Numbered from the stretch's first letter, positions 1-6,916 are shown. The stretch: DNA of 9,902 nucleotides from an uncultured Haloferula sp. (GCA_946481625.1 CAMLOZ010000083.1:1-9902), one strand, 5' to 3'. Numbers and translations: made by a program. Notes: generated by a model not told the origin, from the sequence alone.

Positions 1-1
1 C

Positions 2-3000
2 TACCACCTCGGCGTGGCTGGGGAGACGACGCTGGCGATGGGCAACGGGTTCCTGTTGCGATCGGATGACGGCGGGGCGAGTTGGTCGAGGGTGAGCGGC
101 GCGCCGGCCGCCCTCTTCAATTGCGCGGTGAAAGTGCCCGCGGGGATCGTGCTGTGGTGGAACGACGGTTATTTCCTCTGGGATGGCGGCAGCAACTGGC
201 AGGAGCAGGCACCCGACGCCGTCTCCGGAAACCTCTATGGCGGGGTGGAGCGCGTGCGCTCGAACGGCACCCACTATCTGGCCTTCACCAGCCGCGGCGA
301 GATGGCGGCGTCCCCGGACGGCCTGAAGTGGTTCAAGCTGGAGATCCCGCCGCAGGATGGCGGGGCGGCGGATGCGGTGGCCACCGCGGATGGCTGGTTG
401 ATCGTGCGGCGGGACGGCCAGGTGCTGGAGGCCAGGCCGGGAGCAAGCTGGTCCGCCGCAAGTTCGAACGCCTCGCCGGTGGACAGCGTGCAGACGGTGA
501 TCCGGCATGGCGGGCAGTTTCTCGCCTTCGGCAGCTACGGCAGCCGCTTCCAATCCGCGAATGGCATCCAGTGGACCTCCTCTTCCGGCGGGTCGCCATG
601 GCTGAGGCGGGCGGCGGCCTCCCGCGGAACTACGGTGGTCGTCGTAGGTCGGGGGGACCGGATGCATGTCGAGCATGCGGACGGGGGGGCGCATCCACTG
701 GTCGGCGCGGGCACGGATCTCTTCGGCGTGGCGGCATCGCCCTCCGCCTTCGTGGCGGTGGGGAAGGACGGGAGGATCCTGCGCTCGCCGGACGGGCTCA
801 CGTGGGCGGAGATGAGCAGCGGCACCACCGAGTTGCTGACCGCGGTCGCCTGGGACGGCACCCGCTTCCGCGCGGTGGGGAAGAACGGCCTCTACCTGCA
901 CTCCGCGGACGGAACCACCTGGCAGCACGGCAGCCTGCCGGGCACGCCCTTCCTGCGTGCGATCGCCGCGACGAGCCACGGGCTGGTGGCGGTGGGGCAT
1001 CGCGGCGCGATCTTCGTCTCCGCGAACGGCACGAACTGGACGGACCGTTCGGTGGACACCCCGGCGGACTTCCAAACGGTGGTCGAGACCGGCAACGGTA
1101 TCCTCGCGCTCGGCAAACATGCGGCCAGCGCCTGGTCCGCGGACGGACAGCAATGGACCGCGGGACCGCAACTGGACGACGGAGGCACCGATATCAGCTC
1201 CGCGATCTACCATGAAGGCCAGGTGGTGGCGGGCTGCGGCATGGGGCATGACTTCGAGACCGGAAATTCCTCCAACAGCTACGGGAAATTCATCCACTCG
1301 CGCTTTCCCTACGCCTTCGACCTGCTGCTCGATCCCAAGCCGCGGCTGAACACGCTCACGCGGCGCGGGGACGGACGGATCATCGCGGGCGGCGACAACG
1401 GCACGATCTGGACCTCCGCCGATGGGATCGAGTGGGACCGCCGCCGGCTCACGAACTGGCGGCTGGCGGATTCGGAAACGGCGGGGGAAACCACGGTGTT
1501 CGCGGGTACCGGCGGCATGCTCTGGACCGCGGATGGCGAGGAGTGGGAATTCGCTTCCTACACCACGAGCAGCGGTGTCACCACCGGTAGCTACTTCGAC
1601 CGTTACCACAGCCTGGCCCATGGCGGCGGACGTTGGGTGGCGGTCGGCAGCTCTGGTAGGATGCTGGTGTCCGACGATGGCCGGGTGTGGCGGCGGCCGG
1701 TCAGCTTGAGCGGGATGAACTCGAACGACTTCTTCCGCATCGAGTATGGCGGCGGCCGTTTCGTCGCGGTGGGAGCGAACAAATCGGTGCGCGTCTCGAC
1801 CGATGGCGAGACCTGGGTGGCACCGGTGCTGCCCGCGACCAGCGAATTCTGGGAGGTTTGCTGGACCGGCAGCGAATTCCGGATCCCGGTGTATCCGTGG
1901 AACACGATACTGGTCTCGCCGGACGGGCTGAACTGGTCCACCCGCGCGGCAACACCCGGGCCGGACCCGAGCAGCAGCGGCCGGTATGTGTCGGTCGACG
2001 GCCGCGTCTATGTCCTCGCCTTCGCCGAAAGGATCAGCTCCACCGTGGACCAACTGGCGTGGACGCGGCACTCGAGCCACGTGGGCGACACGAGTTCCTC
2101 GGCGGTGCGGGAGCGGCAGGTGCTGGACCTGTTGAAGGCGGGCGACCGTTTCGTGGCGGTGGGCACCGAGGGGCTGGTCATGACCTCGGAGGACGGCCAG
2201 CAGTGGACCTACCGGAACGGCGGCATGGTGGGGAACCTGACTTCGGTGCAATGGCTCAAGGACCGCTTCTTCGTCACGGGCAACTACGGCGGTCTCTTCA
2301 GTTCGCCGGATGGCGGGACGTGGACGAAGCACAATACCGGCGGCATCTCGGCGGCACTCACGGCCGCGGCATGGAACGGCACCCGGGGGGTGGCGGTGGG
2401 CCAGGGCGTGGCTTACCACTCGGATGACCTGTGGGACTGGACCGCCACCACGATACCCGGGGAGGCATGGCCCGCCGATGTGATCTGGGCGGGGGACCGC
2501 TTCATGACAGTGAGCCGTGATTACCGCGCCGGCATCTCGCCGGACGGGATCAACTGGACCTTTGCCAGCGCGCCGATGAACCACTCCTATCAGGTGGCGT
2601 GGAACGGGACCTATGCGCTGGCAGGTCCCTACCGCTCGACGGACGGGCTCGACTGGACGCGCTTTTACGATGACTGGGCGGACGGCGGCCCGATCTGGGA
2701 CGGCGCGAAATTCATCTATACCGGAGGAACCTTCGTCGGAATCTCTCCGGACGGACTGAGCGGCTACCGGGTGCTGGATGGCCCGCTCTATGTGAGCCTG
2801 GCAATCCACACGCCACACGGCTACTTCGGCTTGATCCGTGAGATGGCGTACTCCCAACCGTGCCGTTCGGCGGACGGCATCCACTGGGAGACCTTCGGCG
2901 AGCGGCTGCCCGACCGGATCACCGGATTCGCCTGGTCCGGCCACCAGTTGATGGCCGTAGGCGAAGGCGGCGAGGTCTATACCAGCACGCAGGTGGATTC

Positions 3001-3427
3001 ACTGCCTTTCTACACGCAGTTGATTGCGGCAGGCCACTCGACGGAAGGCGACCTGACGCTGGAGGGCGATGCGAACGGTGACGGGATTTCGAATGCGGTG
3101 GCGTACTATTTCGGGATGCCGTTGGATGGCCCGGGAAGTGCGGCGGAGCGCGGACGCCTGCCGGTGTTGCGGAAAACGGAGGGCGGTGGAAGCGAGTTGG
3201 TATTCCGGCTTTCCGCGGAGGAGGCTCCCTATTTCCTGGACCTCGCGATCGAGCGCAGCGGTGATCTGGGCAACTGGCAGGAGATGGCGATACGCTCGGC
3301 CGGCGGCATCTGGAGCGATCCGGCGGTGGGCGAAATCACGGATGGCGGCTTCCGCGAGGTGACGCTGCCGGTGGAGGTGACGGAGGATCCGGGATTCTGG
3401 CGGGTGAAGGTGGGGGTGAGGGACTGA
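2..3427 (+). CDS. Giant beta-propeller-type repeat protein, 5'-truncated by window edge
   Basis: The reading frame is open from base 2 and ends at TGA 3425-3427. A GTG at 14 could serve as a start, but the codons before it are open and in style, so the gene very probably begins upstream. At least 1137 residues are visible. About 19 copies of a Ser-x-Asp-Gly-x-x-Trp motif occur between 62 and 2887, each usually preceded by a phrase like Arg-Phe-x-Ala-Val-Gly-x-x-Gly. This is the pattern of BNR/sialidase-like or YCF48-like beta-propeller blades. Two copies are degenerate (near 2420 and 2750). After the last blade, Asp-Ala-Asn-Gly-Asp-Gly (3068-3085) resembles a calcium-binding loop. It is followed by a short beta-rich domain with Gly-Asn-Trp and Phe-Trp-Arg-Val motifs, as found at the end of many verrucomicrobial exported proteins. 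Export to the surface is inferred; the N-terminus is not visible. No catalytic motif was seen, so binding or adhesion is more likely than an enzyme activity. Confidence 0.85.
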   Translation, partial: YHLGVAGETTLAMGNGFLLRSDDGGASWSRVSGAPAALFNCAVKVPAGIVLWWNDGYFLWDGGSNWQEQAPDAVSGNLYGGVERVRSNGTHYLAFTSRGEMAASPDGLKWFKLEIPPQDGGAADAVATADGWLIVRRDGQVLEARPGASWSAASSNASPVDSVQTVIRHGGQFLAFGSYGSRFQSANGIQWTSSSGGSPWLRRAAASRGTTVVVVGRGDRMHVEHADGGAHPLVGAGTDLFGVAASPSAFVAVGKDGRILRSPDGLTWAEMSSGTTELLTAVAWDGTRFRAVGKNGLYLHSADGTTWQHGSLPGTPFLRAIAATSHGLVAVGHRGAIFVSANGTNWTDRSVDTPADFQTVVETGNGILALGKHAASAWSADGQQWTAGPQLDDGGTDISSAIYHEGQVVAGCGMGHDFETGNSSNSYGKFIHSRFPYAFDLLLDPKPRLNTLTRRGDGRIIAGGDNGTIWTSADGIEWDRRRLTNWRLADSETAGETTVFAGTGGMLWTADGEEWEFASYTTSSGVTTGSYFDRYHSLAHGGGRWVAVGSSGRMLVSDDGRVWRRPVSLSGMNSNDFFRIEYGGGRFVAVGANKSVRVSTDGETWVAPVLPATSEFWEVCWTGSEFRIPVYPWNTILVSPDGLNWSTRAATPGPDPSSSGRYVSVDGRVYVLAFAERISSTVDQLAWTRHSSHVGDTSSSAVRERQVLDLLKAGDRFVAVGTEGLVMTSEDGQQWTYRNGGMVGNLTSVQWLKDRFFVTGNYGGLFSSPDGGTWTKHNTGGISAALTAAAWNGTRGVAVGQGVAYHSDDLWDWTATTIPGEAWPADVIWAGDRFMTVSRDYRAGISPDGINWTFASAPMNHSYQVAWNGTYALAGPYRSTDGLDWTRFYDDWADGGPIWDGAKFIYTGGTFVGISPDGLSGYRVLDGPLYVSLAIHTPHGYFGLIREMAYSQPCRSADGIHWETFGERLPDRITGFAWSGHQLMAVGEGGEVYTSTQVDSLPFYTQLIAAGHSTEGDLTLEGDANGDGISNAVAYYFGMPLDGPGSAAERGRLPVLRKTEGGGSELVFRLSAEEAPYFLDLAIERSGDLGNWQEMAIRSAGGIWSDPAVGEITDGGFREVTLPVEVTEDPGFWRVKVGVRD

Positions 3428-3435
3428 GCCGGGGC

Positions 3436-3463
3436 TTGCCGCGGGGCGGGATGCGGCTATGCT
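3436..3463 (+). promoter_or_regulatory. Possible promoter giving a leaderless glutaredoxin mRNA
   Basis: TTGCCG (3436-3441) and TATGCT (3458-3463) each match the sigma-70 consensus at four of six bases and are 16 bp apart. A transcript would start about seven bases after the -10, at about 3470, immediately before ATG 3471. There is no Shine-Dalgarno sequence. The spacing is suggestive but the hexamers are weak, and the gene could be read through from upstream instead. Confidence 0.35.
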
Positions 3464-3470
3464 GCGCGCC

Positions 3471-3845
3471 ATGAGCAAGCCCCAACCGGAAATCACCGCC
3501 TACCTCAAGACCTTCTGCGGCTGGAGCGAGGGCGTCCGCGCGATCATGCGGAAGTACGACCTGCAGTTCGAGGAGAAGGACATCATCAAGAACCCGGCCT
3601 TCCGCTGGGAGATGGAGCAGCGCAGCGGCCAAGGCCTCTCGCCCTGCGTGGTGGTGGACGGCCAGATGCTGGCGGATGTCTCCGGCGAGGAAGTCGAGAA
3701 GTGGATGATCGAGAACGGCTATCTCCAAGGCAGCGATGCAGAGGCCGATGCCCCGACGAACTCGGCCTGCAGCGACGAGCAGCACGCGGCGATGGCGCGC
3801 GGGGAGGTGCCGAAGGTGCCGGGGAAGATCCGGTTTATCGGCTAG
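3471..3845 (+). CDS. Glutaredoxin-family protein with CGWS monothiol centre and C-terminal Cys tail
   Basis: This 124-residue protein has a thioredoxin/glutaredoxin fold. A beta strand (Ile-Thr-Ala-Tyr-Leu-Lys-Thr-Phe) leads into Cys16-Gly-Trp-Ser. That resembles the monothiol Cys-Gly-Phe-Ser glutaredoxins more than dithiol Cys-Pro-Tyr-Cys. Leu-Ser-Pro58 supplies the expected cis-proline and Asp-Val-Ser-Gly-Glu-Glu (69-74) the usual C-terminal helix start. Residues 88-124 form a tail beyond the domain and contain Cys100; Cys59 follows the cis-proline. The likely role is cytosolic thiol-disulfide exchange or, by analogy with CGFS proteins, iron-sulfur cluster handling; neither is shown here. 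ATG 3459 is an alternative start in frame. 3471 is preferred because it leaves a natural glutaredoxin N-terminus and fits the candidate promoter. The gene begins 43 bp after the repeat protein in the same direction, and its function is unrelated to that neighbour. Confidence 0.85.
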   Translation: MSKPQPEITAYLKTFCGWSEGVRAIMRKYDLQFEEKDIIKNPAFRWEMEQRSGQGLSPCVVVDGQMLADVSGEEVEKWMIENGYLQGSDAEADAPTNSACSDEQHAAMARGEVPKVPGKIRFIG

Positions 3846-3886
3846 TCGCCGATCAATGTTCCAATCACTAATCTTCCAATTCAGGA

Positions 3887-3950
3887 GGGTGCGTTAGCAC
3901 CACCCATGATCGGTCCGGAGGACGCAAACTGGAACGGACCGATGGGGGGT
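3887..3950. repeat. REP-like cluster of overlapping palindromes
   Basis: A perfect 5-bp hairpin, GGTGC/GCACC with loop GTTA, lies at 3888-3901. It overlaps a longer imperfect hairpin whose arms are 3899-3917 and 3935-3950. The inner stem CGGTCCG/CGGACCG is perfect. A three-base bulge (GAT) separates it from ACCACCCAT paired with ATGGGGGGT with one mismatch. The loop is 17 bases. The two structures share 3899-3901, so they exclude each other. The site lies between convergent genes, which is typical for REP-like elements, but only one copy is visible here. It could also act as a terminator, although no T-run follows. Confidence 0.5.
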
Positions 3951-3961
3951 CAATCGTCAAA

Positions 3962-4017
3962 CGAAGTGCGCTTCGCGGGGTGATGGGAGGGTGAAGGCCG
4001 GGGACAGGAGTGTCCCC
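3962..4017. terminator. Two compact hairpins between convergent genes
   Basis: CGAAG/CTTCG with loop TGCG (3962-3975) and the perfect 7-bp stem GGGGACA/TGTCCCC with loop GGAG (4000-4017) lie between the glutaredoxin stop (3845) and the serine hydrolase stop (4061). The second hairpin is 43 bases beyond the hydrolase stop and is followed on the + strand by a pyrimidine-rich TCTCCTT. It could end transcripts from either side. There is no true T-run, so intrinsic termination is not certain. Together with the palindromes at 3887-3950 this accounts for most of the 215-bp gap; no gene was seen in it. Confidence 0.4.
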
Positions 4018-4060
4018 TCTCCTTAGCGCTCCCGCCAAATGGGGGAACCTGCGATCTGCT

Positions 4061-5188
4061 TCATTCCCCGAACAACGCCTCCACCATCGCCACGCTCTTT
4101 CTGCCGGGTAGAACGCTGAGTTCCATCTGGTTCATGACGTAGGCGAAGCTGATGCCGCTGTCCGGATCTCCCAGCGTGTGGCTGCCGCCGGCACCGGGGT
4201 GACCGAAGGCTTGGAGGGAAGGTCCGTAGAGCTGACGGAGCTTGTTGCCTGAGGCATCGAGGGGATCGAGCTGGCAACCGCAGGAGAAGGCGGTGGGCTG
4301 GATGAGGATCTTGTCCTCGCCGCTGATGCGCAGGGTGGCGAGGGCTTGCCGGACGCTTTCTGTTAGAGGGCTTTCGATGGTGCCGATGGCGGCTTGGTAG
4401 AACTTGGCGAGCGCGGTGGCGGTGGCGATGCCGCCCATGGCGGCGAGACCGGCGGACCAAGCCTGGGAGTCGTTCATCTCCTGTACGGAACGAAGCCCGC
4501 GGGGCGAGTCGAAGGCGCGGCGGACGAGGCTGCCGGTGGTATTGAACTCGCGGTAGAAGCCGGTCTGCATGTCCTCCGCCGCGGCCTTGCCGGGATAGAG
4601 GCGGGCGACGCGGGGCCATTCTCTTTCGGGCAGGCCGATCCAGAATTCAAGGCCGAGCGGCGCGGCGATCTTTTCGTGCCACACCTGCCCGAGGGGCTTG
4701 CCGGTGAGGCGGCGGACCGGTTCATCGACGAGCGTGCCGAAGGTGCGGGGGTGATAACCGTGGCCTTGACCGGGACGCCATGCAGGAGCCTGGGCTTCGA
4801 TGGCGGCGACGACTTCGGCGTGGTCCCATACGACGGGCTTATGATCGAGCGCGGCGAGCCCGCATTGATGCGAGAGCAGATGGGCGAAGGTGGCTTCCCC
4901 GACGGGGAAGGCAGGCCAGACTTCGCGCACGGGAGTTTCGGGGCCAAGGCCGCGTTCACCGAGGACCAGCAGGAGCGTGGCTGAGGACGGCCCCTTGGTG
5001 GCGGAATAGACCGGGACGAGGGTGTCCGCGGTCCATGGGCGGATCTGCTCTTTCTCGCACCAACCTTGGGCGTGGGAGAGGATCTCCTCGCCGCGCCACC
5101 AGACGCTCACGGAGGCGCCGAGTTCGCCGCGGCTGCGGAAGTTTTCCTCGAAGACGGAGAGCAATTCGCCGAGCGCGGACGGGGACAC
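4061..5188 (-). CDS. Serine hydrolase of the beta-lactamase / family VIII esterase fold
   Basis: From GTG 5188 the protein has 375 residues, the normal size for this family (CubicO, EstB, LACTB-like). The nucleophile motif Ser62-Ala-Thr-Lys65 is the S-x-x-K signature. Tyr145 in Gly-Tyr-His-Pro stands where the family has Tyr-x-Asn. Gly-His330-Pro-Gly-Ala-Gly-Gly is the C-terminal family VIII counterpart of the Lys-Thr-Gly box, and Leu-Leu-Ser-His-Gln (104-108) matches the conserved Leu-Leu-x-His segment. Members hydrolyse esters, beta-lactams or D-amino-acid peptides; the substrate cannot be read from sequence. No signal peptide is apparent, so a cytosolic location is likely. The frame stays open upstream, with TTG starts at 5212 and 5293. 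5188 is chosen because it leaves a conventional N-terminus and returns the divergent region to intergenic DNA, but no Shine-Dalgarno supports any of the three. It is transcribed alone, divergent from the gene at 5321. Confidence 0.88.
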   Translation of the reverse strand: MSPSALGELLSVFEENFRSRGELGASVSVWWRGEEILSHAQGWCEKEQIRPWTADTLVPVYSATKGPSSATLLLVLGERGLGPETPVREVWPAFPVGEATFAHLLSHQCGLAALDHKPVVWDHAEVVAAIEAQAPAWRPGQGHGYHPRTFGTLVDEPVRRLTGKPLGQVWHEKIAAPLGLEFWIGLPEREWPRVARLYPGKAAAEDMQTGFYREFNTTGSLVRRAFDSPRGLRSVQEMNDSQAWSAGLAAMGGIATATALAKFYQAAIGTIESPLTESVRQALATLRISGEDKILIQPTAFSCGCQLDPLDASGNKLRQLYGPSLQAFGHPGAGGSHTLGDPDSGISFAYVMNQMELSVLPGRKSVAMVEALFGE

Positions 5189-5233
5189 GGGGGAGAAATG
5201 ACTAGTTACCAAGCACGAATTTTCAAACGAATT

Positions 5234-5247
5234 CCGGATTGATCCGG
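5234..5247. promoter_or_regulatory. Operator-like palindrome in divergent intergenic region
   Basis: CCGGAT-TG-ATCCGG is a perfect 6+6 inverted repeat inside the roughly 130-bp gap (5189-5320) between the divergent serine hydrolase and secreted-protein genes. Its position would allow a dimeric regulator to control both. On the minus strand, TTGAAA near 5228-5223 is a possible -35 for the hydrolase, but no convincing -10 accompanies it. If translation of the hydrolase really began at TTG 5293, the palindrome would be coding sequence. Confidence 0.3.
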
Positions 5248-5320
5248 TAAGGCGGCATCGGTCGTATCGCGTTCCTATTGCTCGAAGTTCCAAGGATATC
5301 CGCGATCATGTGTCCTTCTC

Positions 5321-5899
5321 ATGATGAAACCGTTCTTCCTCGCATTCCTCCTGGCTTGCTTCGGCTTGGGAGCGGGCCGGTCGTGCTTCGGCAATGAAGA
5401 AGGTGCAGAGACACCCGGGGTCGAGACGCTCTACCTCCACTGCTTTTCACCCACCACCGGGCAAAGGATCGTCTACGATGACTCACCCCCGTCTCACGGT
5501 GATCCGCCAACTCCTCCGAAGGCCCTGGTCTCCCTGAAGGTGGTGGTCGGCACGTCCTTCGAGGTGATGACCGGAGAACACAGCGGTGTCTCCGGGCGGA
5601 TCGACCGGAAAGACGGCGCTCTGGTGGCGGCGTTCGAGACCAGTTTTGGGAGCAGGCATCGCTTCGCCGGGACGGTGGAACCGGAGAAGATTTTCGAGCC
5701 CGAAGTGATGGCGTTTTCCGGTGCGGTTTGGGGCATCCGCTGCGTGGTTTCCACAAGCAAGGAGATCGGGCCGTTTCTAAAAGCTCAGGCGGAGCTGGAC
5801 GCGAAACGCCTGGCGGAGGAGACGGAGCGATCAAAGCGGAATATCGAGCTCCACCGGGCGGCTCAGAAGAAGGCGCAGGAAGAGGTCGAGCCCGAGTGA
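5321..5899 (+). CDS. Small exported or lipoprotein-like hypothetical protein with C-terminal coiled coil
   Basis: The 192-residue product starts with Met-Met-Lys and a short hydrophobic run to Leu-Leu-Ala-Cys13. This fits a lipobox, although the signal would be unusually short. Signal peptidase I cleavage near residue 25 (Ser-Cys-Phe-Gly before Asn-Glu-Glu) is an alternative. The middle (about 65-145) looks beta-rich. It has alternating hydrophobic residues, a Gly-x-Val-Ser-Gly-Arg-Ile segment and a Phe-Ala-Gly-Thr-Val segment, and may be a small barrel or sandwich. From about 145 the sequence is strongly charged and Ala/Glu/Lys/Arg-rich with heptad spacing, predicting a helix or coiled coil. 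I do not recognise a family. The gene is monocistronic, divergent from the serine hydrolase and convergent with the TPR gene. ATG 5321 and ATG 5324 are adjacent; neither has a Shine-Dalgarno. Confidence 0.75.
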   Translation: MMKPFFLAFLLACFGLGAGRSCFGNEEGAETPGVETLYLHCFSPTTGQRIVYDDSPPSHGDPPTPPKALVSLKVVVGTSFEVMTGEHSGVSGRIDRKDGALVAAFETSFGSRHRFAGTVEPEKIFEPEVMAFSGAVWGIRCVVSTSKEIGPFLKAQAELDAKRLAEETERSKRNIELHRAAQKKAQEEVEPE

Positions 5900-5947
5900 G
5901 AAGGCCTTTCCACTGCGGGATGTCCGGCGGCAGCGAAACTTGCTTCT

Positions 5948-5964
5948 GCGGGCCGGTGGCCCGC
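5948..5964. terminator. Perfect GC hairpin between convergent genes
   Basis: GCGGGCC-GGT-GGCCCGC is a perfect 7-bp stem with a 3-base loop. It lies in the 76-bp gap between the secreted-protein stop (5899) and the TPR-protein stop (5976), well placed as a shared bidirectional terminator. Neither strand has a T-run after the stem. Confidence 0.45.
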
Positions 5965-5975
5965 GCCCCCAGCTC

Positions 5976-6443
5976 TCACTCCCCGCTGCGGAGGGCGGCG
6001 AGATCCGTATCCTCCTGCGCCGTGACCCGTAGAGACTCGTCCATCTCGAAAGCCCGCTCGAGGTGCGATTCCGCGCGCTTGCGGTCGCCGAGGACGGCGA
6101 GGTAACAGGCGATATTGTAATGGAAAAGCGGGTCCTCGATCAGGGTGGCGGGGCCGCGCAACAGCCAGTCGCGCGCGGCGAGGGTATCGCCGGTTTCGTG
6201 GAGGCAGTAGGCGGCATGGATGAAAAAGCGCGCCTCCTTCGGCTCCTTCATGCAGAGCAGGCGGCCGGTATCCGCGGCGGCATTCCAGCGGCGGGACTCC
6301 ATTTCCGCGAGCAAGCGGAGCTCGAGCGCGTGCTTGCGCATCCGGTCCCGCGCCGACAGGGCGGAAAGTTCGGACAAGGCTTCCTCTGGTAAACCCAGTT
6401 CCAGCCAGCCCAGTGCGGACCTCAAGATACGGAGGTCATCCAT
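5976..6443 (-). CDS. Tetratricopeptide-repeat protein
   Basis: The protein has 155 residues from ATG 6443. It is all-helical and carries TPR signatures: Leu-Gly-Trp-Leu-Glu-Leu-Gly (11-17) with Glu-Glu-Ala-Leu (20-23), Ala-Ala-Tyr-Cys-Leu-x-x-x-Gly (77-85), and Tyr-Asn-Ile-Ala-Cys-Tyr-Leu-Ala-x-x-Gly (109-119) followed by Ala-x-x-x-Leu-x-x-Ala (124-131). A weaker repeat lies between 37 and 66. TPR proteins are protein-protein adaptors; no partner or enzyme domain is present and no signal peptide is seen, so it is probably cytosolic. GTG 6452 and TTG 6479 lie upstream in frame. ATG 6443 is chosen because the extension is Pro-rich and outside the fold. There is no Shine-Dalgarno at any of the three. 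It converges with the secreted protein. Confidence 0.82.
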   Translation of the reverse strand: MDDLRILRSALGWLELGLPEEALSELSALSARDRMRKHALELRLLAEMESRRWNAAADTGRLLCMKEPKEARFFIHAAYCLHETGDTLAARDWLLRGPATLIEDPLFHYNIACYLAVLGDRKRAESHLERAFEMDESLRVTAQEDTDLAALRSGE

Positions 6444-6601
6444 CAATTTCACGCTAGGCGAAGCCACCGGGGGTGGCAACTCCGCATTTCACGGGGACGA
6501 TGAGCAATTTCGATCCGTGGCAACGGATCCCGGAGGTGGTGACTTATGGCCGGCCCGCCTCGTATCGAAGCGAAACGGGTGGCCAGATGATCGGATGGAA
6601 T
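6444..6601. other. Intergenic DNA upstream of the TPR gene, one inverted repeat
   Basis: The gap between the TPR start and the hairpin behind the 56-residue gene contains one clear structure: GATCCGT-GGCA-ACGGATC (6512-6529), a perfect 7-bp inverted repeat. It lies about 70 bp upstream of the TPR start and could be an operator or a processing hairpin. No good sigma-70 promoter was found on either strand. A + strand frame from ATG 6500 is discussed among the rejected items. Confidence 0.35.
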
Positions 6602-6645
6602 CCTCCGATGCCGGGCGGACGCGGGGTCCGCCGTGCCCCCGGAGG
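6602..6645 (-). terminator. Long GC hairpin directly after the 56-residue gene
   Basis: The inner stem GGCGGAC/GTCCGCC (6614-6620 with 6626-6632, loop GCGGG) is perfect. An outer stem CCTCCG/CGGAGG (6602-6607 with 6640-6645) encloses it across an internal loop. On the minus strand the hairpin begins two bases after the TGA at 6650-6648, a usual place for a terminator or 3'-end stabiliser. No T-run follows. Confidence 0.45.
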
Positions 6646-6647
6646 GG

Positions 6648-6818
6648 TCAGCCTCCCGCACGGACACGGACCGGCTTCGGGGCCGGGGTGCCGCGCGTGT
6701 GGCGCGCGACTTCTTCACCCATGCGCTTGAGCGCGGCGATCAGGTAGGCGTTGAGGAAGTATTCCTTGAGCAGCAGTTCGCGGCTCTCACCTTTGGCGTT
6801 CTTGCGGACGACTTTCAT
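6648..6818 (-). CDS. Small basic hypothetical protein (56 residues)
   Basis: ATG 6818 to TGA 6648 encodes 56 residues. Codon third positions are overwhelmingly G or C, as in the neighbouring true genes, which supports real coding. The N-terminal 45 residues alternate charged and aliphatic positions (Leu-Leu-Leu-Lys-Glu-Tyr-Phe-Leu, Ala-Tyr-Leu-Ile-Ala-Ala-Leu-Lys-Arg) and should form one or two amphipathic helices. The last dozen residues are Pro/Arg/Lys-rich and probably disordered. The net charge is strongly positive, compatible with nucleic-acid or ribosome binding, but this is inference; I recognise no family. The frame is open much further upstream (to 8141), but that part is antisense to dnaG and not coding. 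A GGATAA six bases before the ATG is a weak ribosome-binding candidate. The gene is divergent from dnaG. Confidence 0.6.
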   Translation of the reverse strand: MKVVRKNAKGESRELLLKEYFLNAYLIAALKRMGEEVARHTRGTPAPKPVRVRAGG

Positions 6819-6842
6819 GGCTTTATCCGTTCGGGGTTCAAA

Positions 6843-6916
6843 CGATGGTTTCCATCGGATGAGCGAAGGTCGGCCGGGATTTTGTCTGTGCATCCGAAAA
6901 GTGGGACATTTTTCGG
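6843..6916. promoter_or_regulatory. Two hairpins in the region between the small gene and dnaG
   Basis: CGATGG-TTT-CCATCG (6843-6857) is a perfect 6-bp stem. CCGAAAA/TTTTCGG (6894-6900 with 6910-6916) is a perfect 7-bp stem with a 9-base loop (GTGGGACAT). Both lie in the 270-bp space 6819-7088 that separates the divergent 56-residue gene and dnaG and must hold their promoters. No convincing -35/-10 pair was found. The second hairpin has the A/T-rich arms expected of a regulator site or terminator. No gene is visible in this space; the remainder is the heptad tract at 6931-7080. Confidence 0.35.

Noticed and set aside
62..2887. Regularly spaced similar segments that might suggest a CRISPR array or DNA-level tandem repeat.
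   Set aside because: The similarity is at protein level only (Ser-x-Asp-Gly-x-x-Trp). The nucleotide copies differ and spacing varies.
5225..5309. Minus-strand mini-ORF from ATG 5309 (28 codons) with AGAAGGA upstream, a possible leader peptide for the serine hydrolase.
   Set aside because: It has no regulatory features such as codon runs or an attenuator stem at its end. One good Shine-Dalgarno match in 130 bp is expected by chance.
6500..6730. A + strand frame starting ATG 6500 (Met-Ser-Asn-Phe-Asp-Pro-Trp...), 76 codons.
   Set aside because: Its 3' third is antisense to the better-supported 56-residue gene and runs through its hairpin. Codon bias is weak and no ribosome-binding site precedes it. 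A short real peptide at its beginning cannot be excluded.
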